This document shows positions 1 to 7,285 of a stretch of DNA of 9,886 nucleotides, one piece after another. The notes beneath the pieces are model-generated. The model was given only the letters and a program-made list of their open reading frames with translations. It searched no databases and was not told the DNA's origin. A program made the translations under genes and the position numbers. Each line of letters opens with the position of its first letter. Position 1 is the stretch's first letter. Source of the DNA: Bacteroidota bacterium (lineage in GTDB: Bacteria; Bacteroidota; Kryptoniia; Kryptoniales; JAKASW01); NCBI GenBank assembly GCA_021796055.1, contig JAJYOS010000162.1:1-9886 (forward strand). The letters are read 5' to 3'.

Positions 1-23
1 AAAGGACTCTTCCGCCCGGAGTC
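1..23 (-). terminator. Possible terminator after the GH31 gene, cut by the window edge
   Basis: About 18 bases after the GH31 stop codon, the minus strand reads GACTC, nine bases, GAGTC, then CTTT at the window edge. This is a 5-bp stem with a fairly large loop; inner CC/GG pairs could shorten the loop. The T-run is cut by the end of the window, so its length cannot be judged. The position suits the end of the aspS-GH31 transcript. The call is weak. Confidence 0.3.
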
Positions 24-40
24 GGCAAAGAATCTCACCT

Positions 41-2446
41 TTACTTTAGGTGTATTGTGGTAATCGAGAGATTGAACGGGAAGGTGGCCTGCATTAGTCC
101 CTGCCGGGGATGCGAGATCACGCCGATCACTCTCTGCCCGTCACGCGTCACAGCAATAGCGCTGGTAAAGGAATTGGAGCCTGTCACAGCCAGTTGCACC
201 GCCAATTCCTTATAGCCGGGCGTGTACCCGCCAGATGCGCTAAACTCGAATTTCCCGGCGGTGCCGTCACTTTTGAACGTCGCACCGAGACTTAAGAAGT
301 CACCGTCCCGATATGCAAGAGAGTGCCCGTCGTCAAAATATGCATCGCCTGCCGCCGATTCTCGACCATAGACCCGCAGAAACAATGTGTCTGCCTGCTC
401 ACTTGTAGATTGAATCAGACTCTGTGTGAAGAGGATCGTTCCTTCCTTCACGAACACCGGCGTCTCACCGAGCGGCGCGACAACCTCGTGCCATCCTTGC
501 GGAATCTCCAGCCCGTCATAAATGCTTGCCCAATTGCCTGGTGGTAGATACACGCCTCTTTTAACGACGCCTGAATCCAGAACGGGAGCGACTAGAAGTT
601 TGCTCCCGAACAGAAACTCATTCGAGATCTTATAGGCTTCAGTGTCTTCAGGAAAATCCAGGTAAAGCGGTCTGACTATCGGGAGCCCGCTCTCATGGGC
701 GTTCCTGAAAGCCGTGTAAACCTCAGGCATCATCTTGTATCTCCTGTCGATTATCCGTCGGTTTATGGCGGTAAATTCCGGACCGAAAGCCCAGGGCTCG
801 CGGGGCTTGGAATCTTTGACGCTGTGTGTCCTGAAGAAAGGTGTGAACGTTCCAAGTTCCAGCCATCGAGTGAACAATTCCGCGCTTGGGTTCCCGACAA
901 ATCCTCCGACGTCGCTTCCTACAAACGGCTGGCCGCTGACGCCGATATTGAGATACATTGCGAGGGCGAGTTTAAGATGGGCGAAGCTCGCGAAATTGTC
1001 GCCCGTCCACATTGCGGCATAACGCTGCCCGCCGGCGTAATTCGCACGGGTCAGGACAAACGGCCGCTTGTCCGGCTCGAGCTTCTCAAGCCCTTCACGG
1101 GTTGCGCGGGCCATCTGCATCCCATAGGCATTATGGACTTCGTAATGCATCGCGGTACCGTCATCGAGCACGTGCACCGCATCGAGCGGGAAAGTCTTGT
1201 TGGGGGTATTGAACACACTGGGCTCGTTCATATCATTCCAGAAACCATCCACGCCGAACCTTAGAAGCGACTTGTATTGCTCGCCCCACCACTGTCTCGT
1301 CTTCTTGTTGAAGAAATCCGGGAACACGCAATCGCCGGGCCATACCCTGCCGACGAAATATTTCCCGTTCGGCATTTTGACGAAGACGTCTTTTTTCACA
1401 CCGCTGTCGTAGACTCCATATCCTTTGTCTTCCTTTATCCCAGGATCGATGATGGTGACGACCTTGAATCCTTTGTCGTGGAGTGTATCGAGCATGCTCA
1501 CCGGCGTCGGGAAATTCTTCGGGCTCCAGGTGAAGCACCTGTAACCGTCCATATAGTCGATATCAAGATAGATGACGTCGCATGGAATTTTATTCTTTCG
1601 GAATCCACGGGCTAAGTCAAGTACTTCGGATTCAGGATAGTAACTCCACCTCGACTGCTGGTATCCCAGCGACCAGATCGGGGGCATATGCATCTTGCCG
1701 GTTAGATCTGCAAGTTTTTTCACTACGTCCGCCGCATTCTTGCCCGTGATAATGTAGAGCTCAAGAGCACCGGCCCTTGCGCTGTATATCAGATTGTCGG
1801 GGAGCGTCGCACCGACGTCGAAGTTTGACTTTGATGTATTGTCAAAGAAGAGCCCGTACGCGCCGCTTGAGTCGGCCTTCAGCAGAAACGGAACCGATTC
1901 GTAGAGCGGATCGAACTTCACGCCGTACGCCGGGAAATCGGAGTTCCACATCGTCCATCGGCTGCCGTACCTGTTGTACGGAAGCGTTTTCTCACCTAGC
2001 CCGTAAAAATTCCTCGCCCCGTGAAAGTCGAACTTTGCCGTCATTCCGGTATCGCTGAACTCAATGGAGTCGAGATCGAGCAGGTCTGCTCCGTCCTTTG
2101 AATGAAAACTGAGGCTCATCGATTCGGGGGAGTACCGGATCGAACCGTCCGGGAAATTGACTGCTATTTTCTCCCTGGTCACATCCATAACCCGGTCAGG
2201 CAGTTTCCCGGGAGATTCGACGACCGCGAATGACTTCCTCGCTTCATCGCCGCGCTCGAGCGTGAAATGAAGGATCCCCGGCTTGAAGATCTGGAGCATC
2301 GCCTTTCCGGATTCGTAGTTCGCAATCACTTGGTACTGCGCTTCTTTTACATTAGACAACTTACCCAGTGCTTCCATTTTGTCCGTTCTATTATTGTTGA
2401 ATCCCATTTGGCTGCCGATCAGGAGAATCAAGCCGAATATAAGCAT
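41..2446 (-). CDS. Glycoside hydrolase family 31 alpha-glucosidase
   Basis: 801 residues. GH31 enzymes are retaining glycosidases, mostly alpha-glucosidases or alpha-xylosidases, cutting terminal alpha-linked sugars from oligosaccharides. Domain order fits: N-terminal mutarotase-like beta domain (about 40-245), TIM-barrel (about 255-580), beta domain (about 585-680), then a DUF5110-like segment (about 688-760, with FDDGHSLAY). The nucleophile is D405 in GFWNDMNEP; the acid/base is D483 in MWTGDN; the LDIDYM segment (294-299) and RTH (539-541) line the -1 subsite in the family. Residues 2-11 are strongly hydrophobic, so export is possible, but no basic residue precedes them and there is no lipobox cysteine. 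The ATG at 2446 is the earliest possible start, because an in-frame TGA lies two codons upstream, and it has a very good Shine-Dalgarno. It begins one base after aspS ends. Substrate specificity cannot be read from sequence, so no symbol is given. Confidence 0.93.
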   Translation of the reverse strand: MLIFGLILLIGSQMGFNNNRTDKMEALGKLSNVKEAQYQVIANYESGKAMLQIFKPGILHFTLERGDEARKSFAVVESPGKLPDRVMDVTREKIAVNFPDGSIRYSPESMSLSFHSKDGADLLDLDSIEFSDTGMTAKFDFHGARNFYGLGEKTLPYNRYGSRWTMWNSDFPAYGVKFDPLYESVPFLLKADSSGAYGLFFDNTSKSNFDVGATLPDNLIYSARAGALELYIITGKNAADVVKKLADLTGKMHMPPIWSLGYQQSRWSYYPESEVLDLARGFRKNKIPCDVIYLDIDYMDGYRCFTWSPKNFPTPVSMLDTLHDKGFKVVTIIDPGIKEDKGYGVYDSGVKKDVFVKMPNGKYFVGRVWPGDCVFPDFFNKKTRQWWGEQYKSLLRFGVDGFWNDMNEPSVFNTPNKTFPLDAVHVLDDGTAMHYEVHNAYGMQMARATREGLEKLEPDKRPFVLTRANYAGGQRYAAMWTGDNFASFAHLKLALAMYLNIGVSGQPFVGSDVGGFVGNPSAELFTRWLELGTFTPFFRTHSVKDSKPREPWAFGPEFTAINRRIIDRRYKMMPEVYTAFRNAHESGLPIVRPLYLDFPEDTEAYKISNEFLFGSKLLVAPVLDSGVVKRGVYLPPGNWASIYDGLEIPQGWHEVVAPLGETPVFVKEGTILFTQSLIQSTSEQADTLFLRVYGRESAAGDAYFDDGHSLAYRDGDFLSLGATFKSDGTAGKFEFSASGGYTPGYKELAVQLAVTGSNSFTSAIAVTRDGQRVIGVISHPRQGLMQATFPFNLSITTIHLK

Positions 2447-2447
2447 A

Positions 2448-4274
2448 TCAGATCACCTTCAGGTGAAGTTCCATTAACTGTTCCCGGCTGACCTCGTTCG
2501 GCGCCTCGTCCATCAGGGACATCGCGCTGCTTGTCTTGGGGAACGCAATGACGTCTCGAATCGATTTACTTCCGGTAAAAAGCATTACCAGCCTGTCGAA
2601 GCCGAAGGCGATGCCGCCGTGAGGAGGGGCGCCGTACTTGAAAGCTTCCAGGAGAAATCCGAATTTCTTCTGCGCCTCATCTTCGGAGATGCCGAGACAG
2701 TTGAACATCTTTTGCTGCAGGCCGGGTTGAAAGATCCTTATGCTCCCGCCCGCGATTTCGTTCCCATTCCAGACAAGGTCGTAAGCCCTTGCGTGGACGC
2801 TCCCGATCGGATTGTCGCTTGCCCATCTTTTCTTCGTCTTCTGCTCAGCCAGGCCTTCGTCGATTATTGCGACATCTTCGTCCTTCGGGGATGTAAACGG
2901 ATGATGCATCGCGGCAAATCTTCTCTCATCGTCAGACCACTCGAACAAAGGGAATTCCGTGACCCAGAGAAGCGAGTCCTTGTCTTGATCGACCAGGCTG
3001 AATCTCTTCGCGAGCTCGAGGCGGAACAGGCCTAATGTCCCGAATATTTGTTTTGCGGGCTGAGTGACGACAAGTATCAAATCGCCCGTCTGAGTCGAGA
3101 ATTTTGCCCGCAAGCCATTCAGCTGTTCATTAGAAAAGTATTTCGCGGTCGGGGAATCGAGTGAGTCCGCCCCGACCTTGAAGTAGACCAGTCCGGCGGC
3201 GCCGCAGGATTTGGCGAGTTCCGTCAGTTCGTCAACCTGCTTCCTGCTGACTCCGGCCTGCCCCTTCAAATTCATTCCGCAGATCAGGTTTCCGGCCTCG
3301 ATGCCGGATTCAAACACTTTAAACTGGGATCCTTTCAGGAGTTCCGTGACGTTCTCTATCTCGAGTCCAAAACGGAGATCGGGCTTGTCGCTGCCGTACC
3401 TCGTCATCGCTTCCTCGTAATTCATCCGGGGAAGAGGCGTTGTTATGTCGACCCCTTTAACTTCCTTGAAGAGTGTCTTCACCAGTCCCTCCGCCATTCG
3501 GTAAATATCTTCCTCCAGCACAAAAGACATCTCTATGTCGATCTGGGTGAATTCAGGCTGGCGGTCCGCGCGAAGGTCTTCGTCGCGAAAACACTTCACG
3601 ATCTGGAAGTACCTGTCATAGCCGGCCACCATCAGGATTTGTTTGTAAGTTTGAGGCGACTGTGGGAGGGCGTAGAACTTGCCGTGGTGGATGCGACTCG
3701 GGACGAGGTAATCACGCGCACCTTCCGGCGTGCTTTTCATGAGAAATGGTGTCTCAATCTCCAGAAAACCAAGCGAGTCCAGATACCGTCGGACTGTCTG
3801 TGCCATCCTGTGCCTCACCTGCAGATTGCTCTGCATCTGGTGGCGTCTCAGGTCGAGATAGCGGTACTTCAGCCGCAGTTCTTCACTCGTATCGATGACA
3901 TCTTCGATGGGAAAAGGCGGTGTCTCGGCCTCGTTGAGAATCAGGAGGTCGTCTCCCAGCACTTCCACTTCACCGGTGGGCATACTCTTGTTTTCAGTGC
4001 CGTCCGGCCGCCGTTCCACTTTCCCAACGGCGGCTATCACGTCCTCATTCCTCAGTTGCTTTGCGATTTGGTAAACGGCCTGGTTGTGTTGTGGAGCGAA
4101 CACAACCTGTGTTTTTCCGTAGCGGTCGCGGAGGTCGATGAAAATCATCCCGCCAAGGTCGCGCCTCCCGTCGACCCAGCCGTTAAGAGTGACTACCTCG
4201 TTGATATCCTTCGCTCTAAGCTCGCCGCAAGTATGAGTTCTCTTCTTTCCGCGTAAAGACACTGTCTCAGACAT
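2448..4274 (-). CDS. aspS: Aspartyl-tRNA synthetase (bacterial type)
   Basis: 608 residues, normal for bacterial class IIb AspRS, which activates aspartate with ATP and charges tRNA-Asp in the cytoplasm. The OB-fold anticodon-binding domain is at about 1-115. The catalytic core follows, with the motif 2 region FRDEDLRADRQPEFTQID (229-246), the bacterial insertion (GAD) domain at about 300-425, and motif 3 GIAFGFDRL (554-562). The OB fold has RRDLGG, with Leu40 where non-discriminating AspRS such as that of Pseudomonas aeruginosa has His. By that family rule this is probably a discriminating enzyme making only Asp-tRNA-Asp. The ATG at 4274 gives the usual N-terminus. Its Shine-Dalgarno is weak (a GAG far upstream), as is common in Bacteroidota-like genomes. 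A promoter lies about 40-70 bp upstream, and the GH31 gene follows after one base. Confidence 0.98.
   Translation of the reverse strand: MSETVSLRGKKRTHTCGELRAKDINEVVTLNGWVDGRRDLGGMIFIDLRDRYGKTQVVFAPQHNQAVYQIAKQLRNEDVIAAVGKVERRPDGTENKSMPTGEVEVLGDDLLILNEAETPPFPIEDVIDTSEELRLKYRYLDLRRHQMQSNLQVRHRMAQTVRRYLDSLGFLEIETPFLMKSTPEGARDYLVPSRIHHGKFYALPQSPQTYKQILMVAGYDRYFQIVKCFRDEDLRADRQPEFTQIDIEMSFVLEEDIYRMAEGLVKTLFKEVKGVDITTPLPRMNYEEAMTRYGSDKPDLRFGLEIENVTELLKGSQFKVFESGIEAGNLICGMNLKGQAGVSRKQVDELTELAKSCGAAGLVYFKVGADSLDSPTAKYFSNEQLNGLRAKFSTQTGDLILVVTQPAKQIFGTLGLFRLELAKRFSLVDQDKDSLLWVTEFPLFEWSDDERRFAAMHHPFTSPKDEDVAIIDEGLAEQKTKKRWASDNPIGSVHARAYDLVWNGNEIAGGSIRIFQPGLQQKMFNCLGISEDEAQKKFGFLLEAFKYGAPPHGGIAFGFDRLVMLFTGSKSIRDVIAFPKTSSAMSLMDEAPNEVSREQLMELHLKVI
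2451..2459 (-). promoter_or_regulatory. Strong Shine-Dalgarno for the GH31 gene, inside the end of aspS
   Basis: The minus strand reads AAGGTGATC four bases before the ATG at 2446. Eight of these bases (AGGTGATC) match the complement of the conserved 16S rRNA 3' end. The site overlaps the last aspS codons and its stop, so GH31 initiation is likely coupled to aspS translation. It also fixes the GH31 start. Confidence 0.7.
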
Positions 4275-4313
4275 ATTCTACATCAGCTCATTAATTGGGA
4301 AATGGTGAATTTT

Positions 4314-4342
4314 AATATAAGTAAGGGGAAAAAAAGTTGCAA
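4314..4342 (-). promoter_or_regulatory. Candidate sigma70-type promoter for aspS
   Basis: On the minus strand a TTGCAA -35 box (4337-4342) and a TATATT -10 box (4314-4319) are separated by exactly 17 bases that include a T7 run and CCCC. Transcription would start near 4307 and leave a leader of about 33 bases before the aspS ATG. The same stretch can be read Bacteroidota-style as TTTG, 20 bases, TATATTAA. It is the best promoter I see in the window. It is called by eye and is untested. Confidence 0.6.
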
Positions 4343-4356
4343 AATCGCGGATTTCG
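4329..4356 (-). terminator. Possible weak terminator of the mutL transcript
   Basis: The minus strand can fold CGAAATC, loop CGC, GATTTTG (4340-4356): seven pairs including one G-U. After CAAC comes a run of seven T (4329-4335). The stem is A/T-rich and the T-run is four bases away, so termination would be inefficient. Its 3' side overlaps the aspS -35 box. It lies about 130 bases after the mutL stop. Confidence 0.35.
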
Positions 4357-4387
4357 GCGTACCGGCTCACTTCCAGAAAATCACATG

Positions 4388-4430
4388 TACCTTGCTAAGG
4401 TAGATCCGACCGTAAGTACCTTCGCAAGGT
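4388..4430. repeat. Pair of 15-bp palindromes, operator-like
   Basis: Two short inverted repeats sit between mutL and aspS. TACCTT-GCT-AAGGTA (4388-4402) has perfect 6-bp arms; ACCTT-CGC-AAGGT (4418-4430) has perfect 5-bp arms. Both share GTACCTT at the left and AAGGT at the right, and their centres are 29 bp apart, close to three helical turns. They lie about 50-90 bp upstream of the aspS -35 box. This is the shape of a dimeric regulator's double site, but no regulator is encoded nearby. They could instead be hairpins in the mutL 3' untranslated region. Confidence 0.45.
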
Positions 4431-4451
4431 TCTCTGCGGGATATATATAGG

Positions 4452-4468
4452 CCCCACTGATTTCGGGG
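4452..4468 (-). other. Short GC hairpin just after mutL
   Basis: Sixteen bases after the mutL stop, the minus strand has CCCC, nine bases, GGGG, then CCTATATATATCCC. The stem is four G-C pairs with no proper T-run, so it is not a convincing terminator. It may protect the transcript end or mean nothing. Confidence 0.2.
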
Positions 4469-4483
4469 AGAAATAAGCGGAGA

Positions 4484-6271
4484 TCAGATCCTTCCGAATT
4501 TCTTGTCGAGTTCCAGGAGCGGGATCTTGACGAGTACAGGCCGGCCATGAGGACAAACATACGGCACTTCGGCCTCGAAGAGCTGATCGATGAGTGACTC
4601 CATCTCTTCTATAGTAAGGTAGTCTCCCGCCTTCACTGCGGCTTTGCAGGCGTATGTCTTGCAGAGCTTCTCACGGGGAGTAAGGCGAAGATCGTTGTCG
4701 CGTTTGTAATCCTCGATGATCTCCGTAAGGATCGTACTCTCTCTCCCGGGTTTGAGATCGACCGGCACACCGTCCAGCACAACGGTCGACCCGCTGAAAA
4801 TCTTTATGCTGAAGCCCATCAGGTTGAGGTCGGGCAGCGTTTCCTCGACAATCGTGAGGTCGGCAGGGTCCAGGTTCAGGCTGATGGGAAAGAGGAGCTG
4901 CTGAGTGTTCTGACCCTGCTCGGCGAATCTCTTCAGTGTTCTTTCATATATCACCCGCTCGTGTGCAGCATGCTGATCGATGACCAGGAGACCCGTAGAA
5001 ATCTGAGAGATTATATACTTGTTGTGCAGCTGGTAGATGATGTCGCCGCTGTCTTCCATAGATCCGCCTTCCATTTCGGCGGATTCTCCGGGGGCGGTCC
5101 TGTTTTGAGGAAACCTCAATGAAAAAAGCGGATCGACCGCATCTGCTATGCGCTCGTCCTCGATGTATCGCTGGGAAGGTTTCGAGTTGAACGTCACGGG
5201 AACGATGCCTCCGCGGGACGATTCGGTCGTGGTACGGCTGACGAACCTTGCACCGTCCGGAGCGATTCCCATTTCAGGCACGAGGTCGCTCTTGACGAGA
5301 GCACTCCTCGTCGCCGAGCGGATCGCTCCGTATATACTTCTCTCGTCTCTGAATTTGACCTCCAGTTTCGCGGGATGCACATTGACATCGACCTCATTCG
5401 CCGGCATTTCGATGAATATCGCGAAGAACGGGAAATCGCCTTTGTCGATGAGATTTTCATAAGCCGAGAACGCCGCGTGGTTTATCGCTTTGCTGATCAC
5501 ATATCTCTTGTTGAGAAAGAGGAACTGTTCGCCGCGGGTACGCTTCGTGTATTCCGGCTTGCCGAGGAATCCGCTGACCTTCAAATGATCGTAATCTTCC
5601 TCGAAGGCGACCAGCGAATCGGTGAATCGTTCACCGAATATCTCGTCCAGCCTTTCGCGAACGGTAGCCGACTTTGCGCGCAGGACCGTTTCATCTCCCG
5701 AATGCAGGGTGAAGAAGATTTCCGGAAATGCGATGGCGTATCTGGAAACCGTCTGGTATATATGGCGAAACTCGGTCGGGTTCGCTTTCATGAAGTTCCT
5801 TCTCCCCGGCGTGTTGTAGAAAAGGTTCTTCACGATGATCGTCGTTCCGTTAGCGTGGGACGTCCGGGAAACTTCTTCCTGACGTCCTCCCTCGAGACGC
5901 AGATAAACCGCGGCATCCTCGTCCGCAGTCTTCGTTTTCAATTCAACCTGAGATACGGCAGCGATAGAATAAAGCGCTTCCCCGCGGAATCCAAGCGTCG
6001 ACACGTTCTCCAGGTCCTGGTACGTCTCTATTTTGCTCGTCGCATGACGCCCGAACGCGAGCAGGGCGTCTTCCTCGGTCATGCCGGCACCGTCGTCGGT
6101 AACCCTGATGAAGCTCTTTCCGGCATCCTTCACTTCGATGTCGATCGCCTCCGCCCCAGCGTCGATCGAGTTCTCGATCAGCTCTTTCACAACGGACTCC
6201 GGTCGCTGGACAACTTCACCGGCGGCGATCTTACTTGCTATTTCTTCAGAGAGTATTTTGATTTTTGCCAT
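4484..6271 (-). CDS. mutL: DNA mismatch repair protein MutL, endonuclease type
   Basis: 595 residues. MutL is the GHKL-ATPase matchmaker that links MutS mismatch recognition to strand removal. The N-terminal ATPase is complete: ELIENSIDAG (30-39, catalytic Glu30 and Mg-binding Asn34), DDGAGM (59-64), GFRGEAL (94-100), and the transducer domain to about 330. A variable linker (about 335-410) leads to the dimerisation domain. That domain carries the metal-dependent nicking motif DQHAAHERVIYE (432-443), ACKAAVKAGD (541-550), CPHGRP (573-578) and a terminal FGRI. It should therefore nick DNA itself, as in lineages without MutH. The ATG at 6271 has AAAGGGAG four bases upstream and shares its A with the ftsY stop (TAATG), so translation is probably coupled to ftsY. 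mutS is not in the window. Confidence 0.98.
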   Translation of the reverse strand: MAKIKILSEEIASKIAAGEVVQRPESVVKELIENSIDAGAEAIDIEVKDAGKSFIRVTDDGAGMTEEDALLAFGRHATSKIETYQDLENVSTLGFRGEALYSIAAVSQVELKTKTADEDAAVYLRLEGGRQEEVSRTSHANGTTIIVKNLFYNTPGRRNFMKANPTEFRHIYQTVSRYAIAFPEIFFTLHSGDETVLRAKSATVRERLDEIFGERFTDSLVAFEEDYDHLKVSGFLGKPEYTKRTRGEQFLFLNKRYVISKAINHAAFSAYENLIDKGDFPFFAIFIEMPANEVDVNVHPAKLEVKFRDERSIYGAIRSATRSALVKSDLVPEMGIAPDGARFVSRTTTESSRGGIVPVTFNSKPSQRYIEDERIADAVDPLFSLRFPQNRTAPGESAEMEGGSMEDSGDIIYQLHNKYIISQISTGLLVIDQHAAHERVIYERTLKRFAEQGQNTQQLLFPISLNLDPADLTIVEETLPDLNLMGFSIKIFSGSTVVLDGVPVDLKPGRESTILTEIIEDYKRDNDLRLTPREKLCKTYACKAAVKAGDYLTIEEMESLIDQLFEAEVPYVCPHGRPVLVKIPLLELDKKFGRI

Positions 6272-7236
6272 TAAGCTCCCTTTGCTGGGGATCCCTGGAC
6301 GTCATTTTCCTCTTCGGCTTCAGAAAACAACGCATCGACAAACATATTCCGATCGAAAGGCTGCAGGTCGTCTATTCCTTCGCCGACGCCGATATATTTC
6401 ACGGGTAATTTAAGCTCCTGGCTGATAGCAATCACAATTCCCCCTTTGGCAGTACCGTCCAGTTTCGTCAGCACAATTCCGGTGACGCCCGCCGCTTCCA
6501 GGAACATTCGCGCCTGCACAAGCCCGTTCTGGCCGGTGACCGCATCGAGAACGAGATACACTTCGTGTGGTGCACCGGGGACGACTTTCCCGATTACTCT
6601 TGCAATTTTCTTGAGTTCTTCCATCAGGTTCGTCCTGGTATGAAGCCTGCCGGCCGTGTCGATCAGGACGACGTCGATTCCCCGGGCCTTTGCCGCGCTC
6701 ACGGCGTCGTAGGCTACTGCGCCGGGATCTGTCCCCGGTTCCTGCTGAATTATCTCCACTCCGGCCCTGTCGGCCCAGATTTTCAGCTGTTCGTTCGCCG
6801 CGGCGCGGAAAGTGTCCGCAGCCGCAATCAACACTCTCTTCCCTTCGCTCCTGAAATTATACGACAGCTTTCCGACGGTCGTTGTCTTACCCGCGCCGTT
6901 CACGCCCACGACCATAATAACGCGGGGCTTTTCGGGAACGGGTCCGGTCCCGTCAGGGTCGATCAAATATTTTGCTACCTCCTCCTTGAGAAGGTCCTTC
7001 AGCATCGCGGAATCCTCATACCCTTCTGCCTTCACGCGGGCTCTTATGTCCGCGACAATTTTTCCCGTGGCATCAAAGCCGATGTCGCCGGACAGCAATG
7101 TCTCCTCAATCTCGTCGATGAGCTCGTCGTCGATTCTCGTCTTCCTCGATATGACTTTCGTGATCCTGTCGGAGAACGTCGAGCGTGTCCTTGACAGCCC
7201 GTCTCTGACTTTCCTGAACCGATCGAGCAATCCCAT
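6271..7236 (-). CDS. ftsY: Signal recognition particle receptor FtsY
   Basis: 321 residues. FtsY is the membrane-associated GTPase that receives SRP-ribosome complexes and delivers them to the Sec translocon. The helical N domain is at about 1-95. The G domain has GVNGAGKTTT (G1, 111-120), DTFRAAA (141-147), DTAGR (193-197), TKLD (257-260) and GVGE (283-286). The DTFRAAA and GVNGAGKT forms are of FtsY type. The long acidic N-terminal A domain of E. coli is missing; a short basic amphipathic N-terminus (FRKVRDGLSRTR) may bind the membrane. A short acidic tail (EAEEEND, 306-312) ends the protein. The Shine-Dalgarno is weak, and a five-codon open frame ends on the ATG (see findings). It lies 49 bp after pgsA and overlaps mutL by one base. 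Confidence 0.98.
   Translation of the reverse strand: MGLLDRFRKVRDGLSRTRSTFSDRITKVISRKTRIDDELIDEIEETLLSGDIGFDATGKIVADIRARVKAEGYEDSAMLKDLLKEEVAKYLIDPDGTGPVPEKPRVIMVVGVNGAGKTTTVGKLSYNFRSEGKRVLIAAADTFRAAANEQLKIWADRAGVEIIQQEPGTDPGAVAYDAVSAAKARGIDVVLIDTAGRLHTRTNLMEELKKIARVIGKVVPGAPHEVYLVLDAVTGQNGLVQARMFLEAAGVTGIVLTKLDGTAKGGIVIAISQELKLPVKYIGVGEGIDDLQPFDRNMFVDALFSEAEEENDVQGSPAKGA
6276..6283 (-). promoter_or_regulatory. Ribosome binding site of mutL inside ftsY
   Basis: AAAGGGAG lies four bases before the mutL ATG and inside the last ftsY codons. With the TAATG overlap, it supports termination-reinitiation from ftsY into mutL. Confidence 0.6.
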
Positions 7237-7285
7237 TAACAGACAAATCCCATTTTAAACCGCAAGTTGGATCCGTTGATGAACA

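Noticed and set aside
695..1264. A 189-codon plus-strand frame opposite the GH31 catalytic barrel
   Set aside because: It mirrors the conserved GH31 active-site region, with no ribosome-binding site or domain of its own.
4275..4483. A possible small RNA or riboswitch/T-box in the mutL-aspS gap
   Set aside because: A T-box leader needs a specifier loop and a conserved T-box sequence, neither of which I see. Most structure lies upstream of the predicted aspS transcription start.
5375..6274. A 299-codon open frame on the plus strand opposite mutL
   Set aside because: It lies wholly antisense to a complete, motif-bearing mutL, has no recognisable domain, and is rich in Arg and Phe as expected of the complement of mutL codons.
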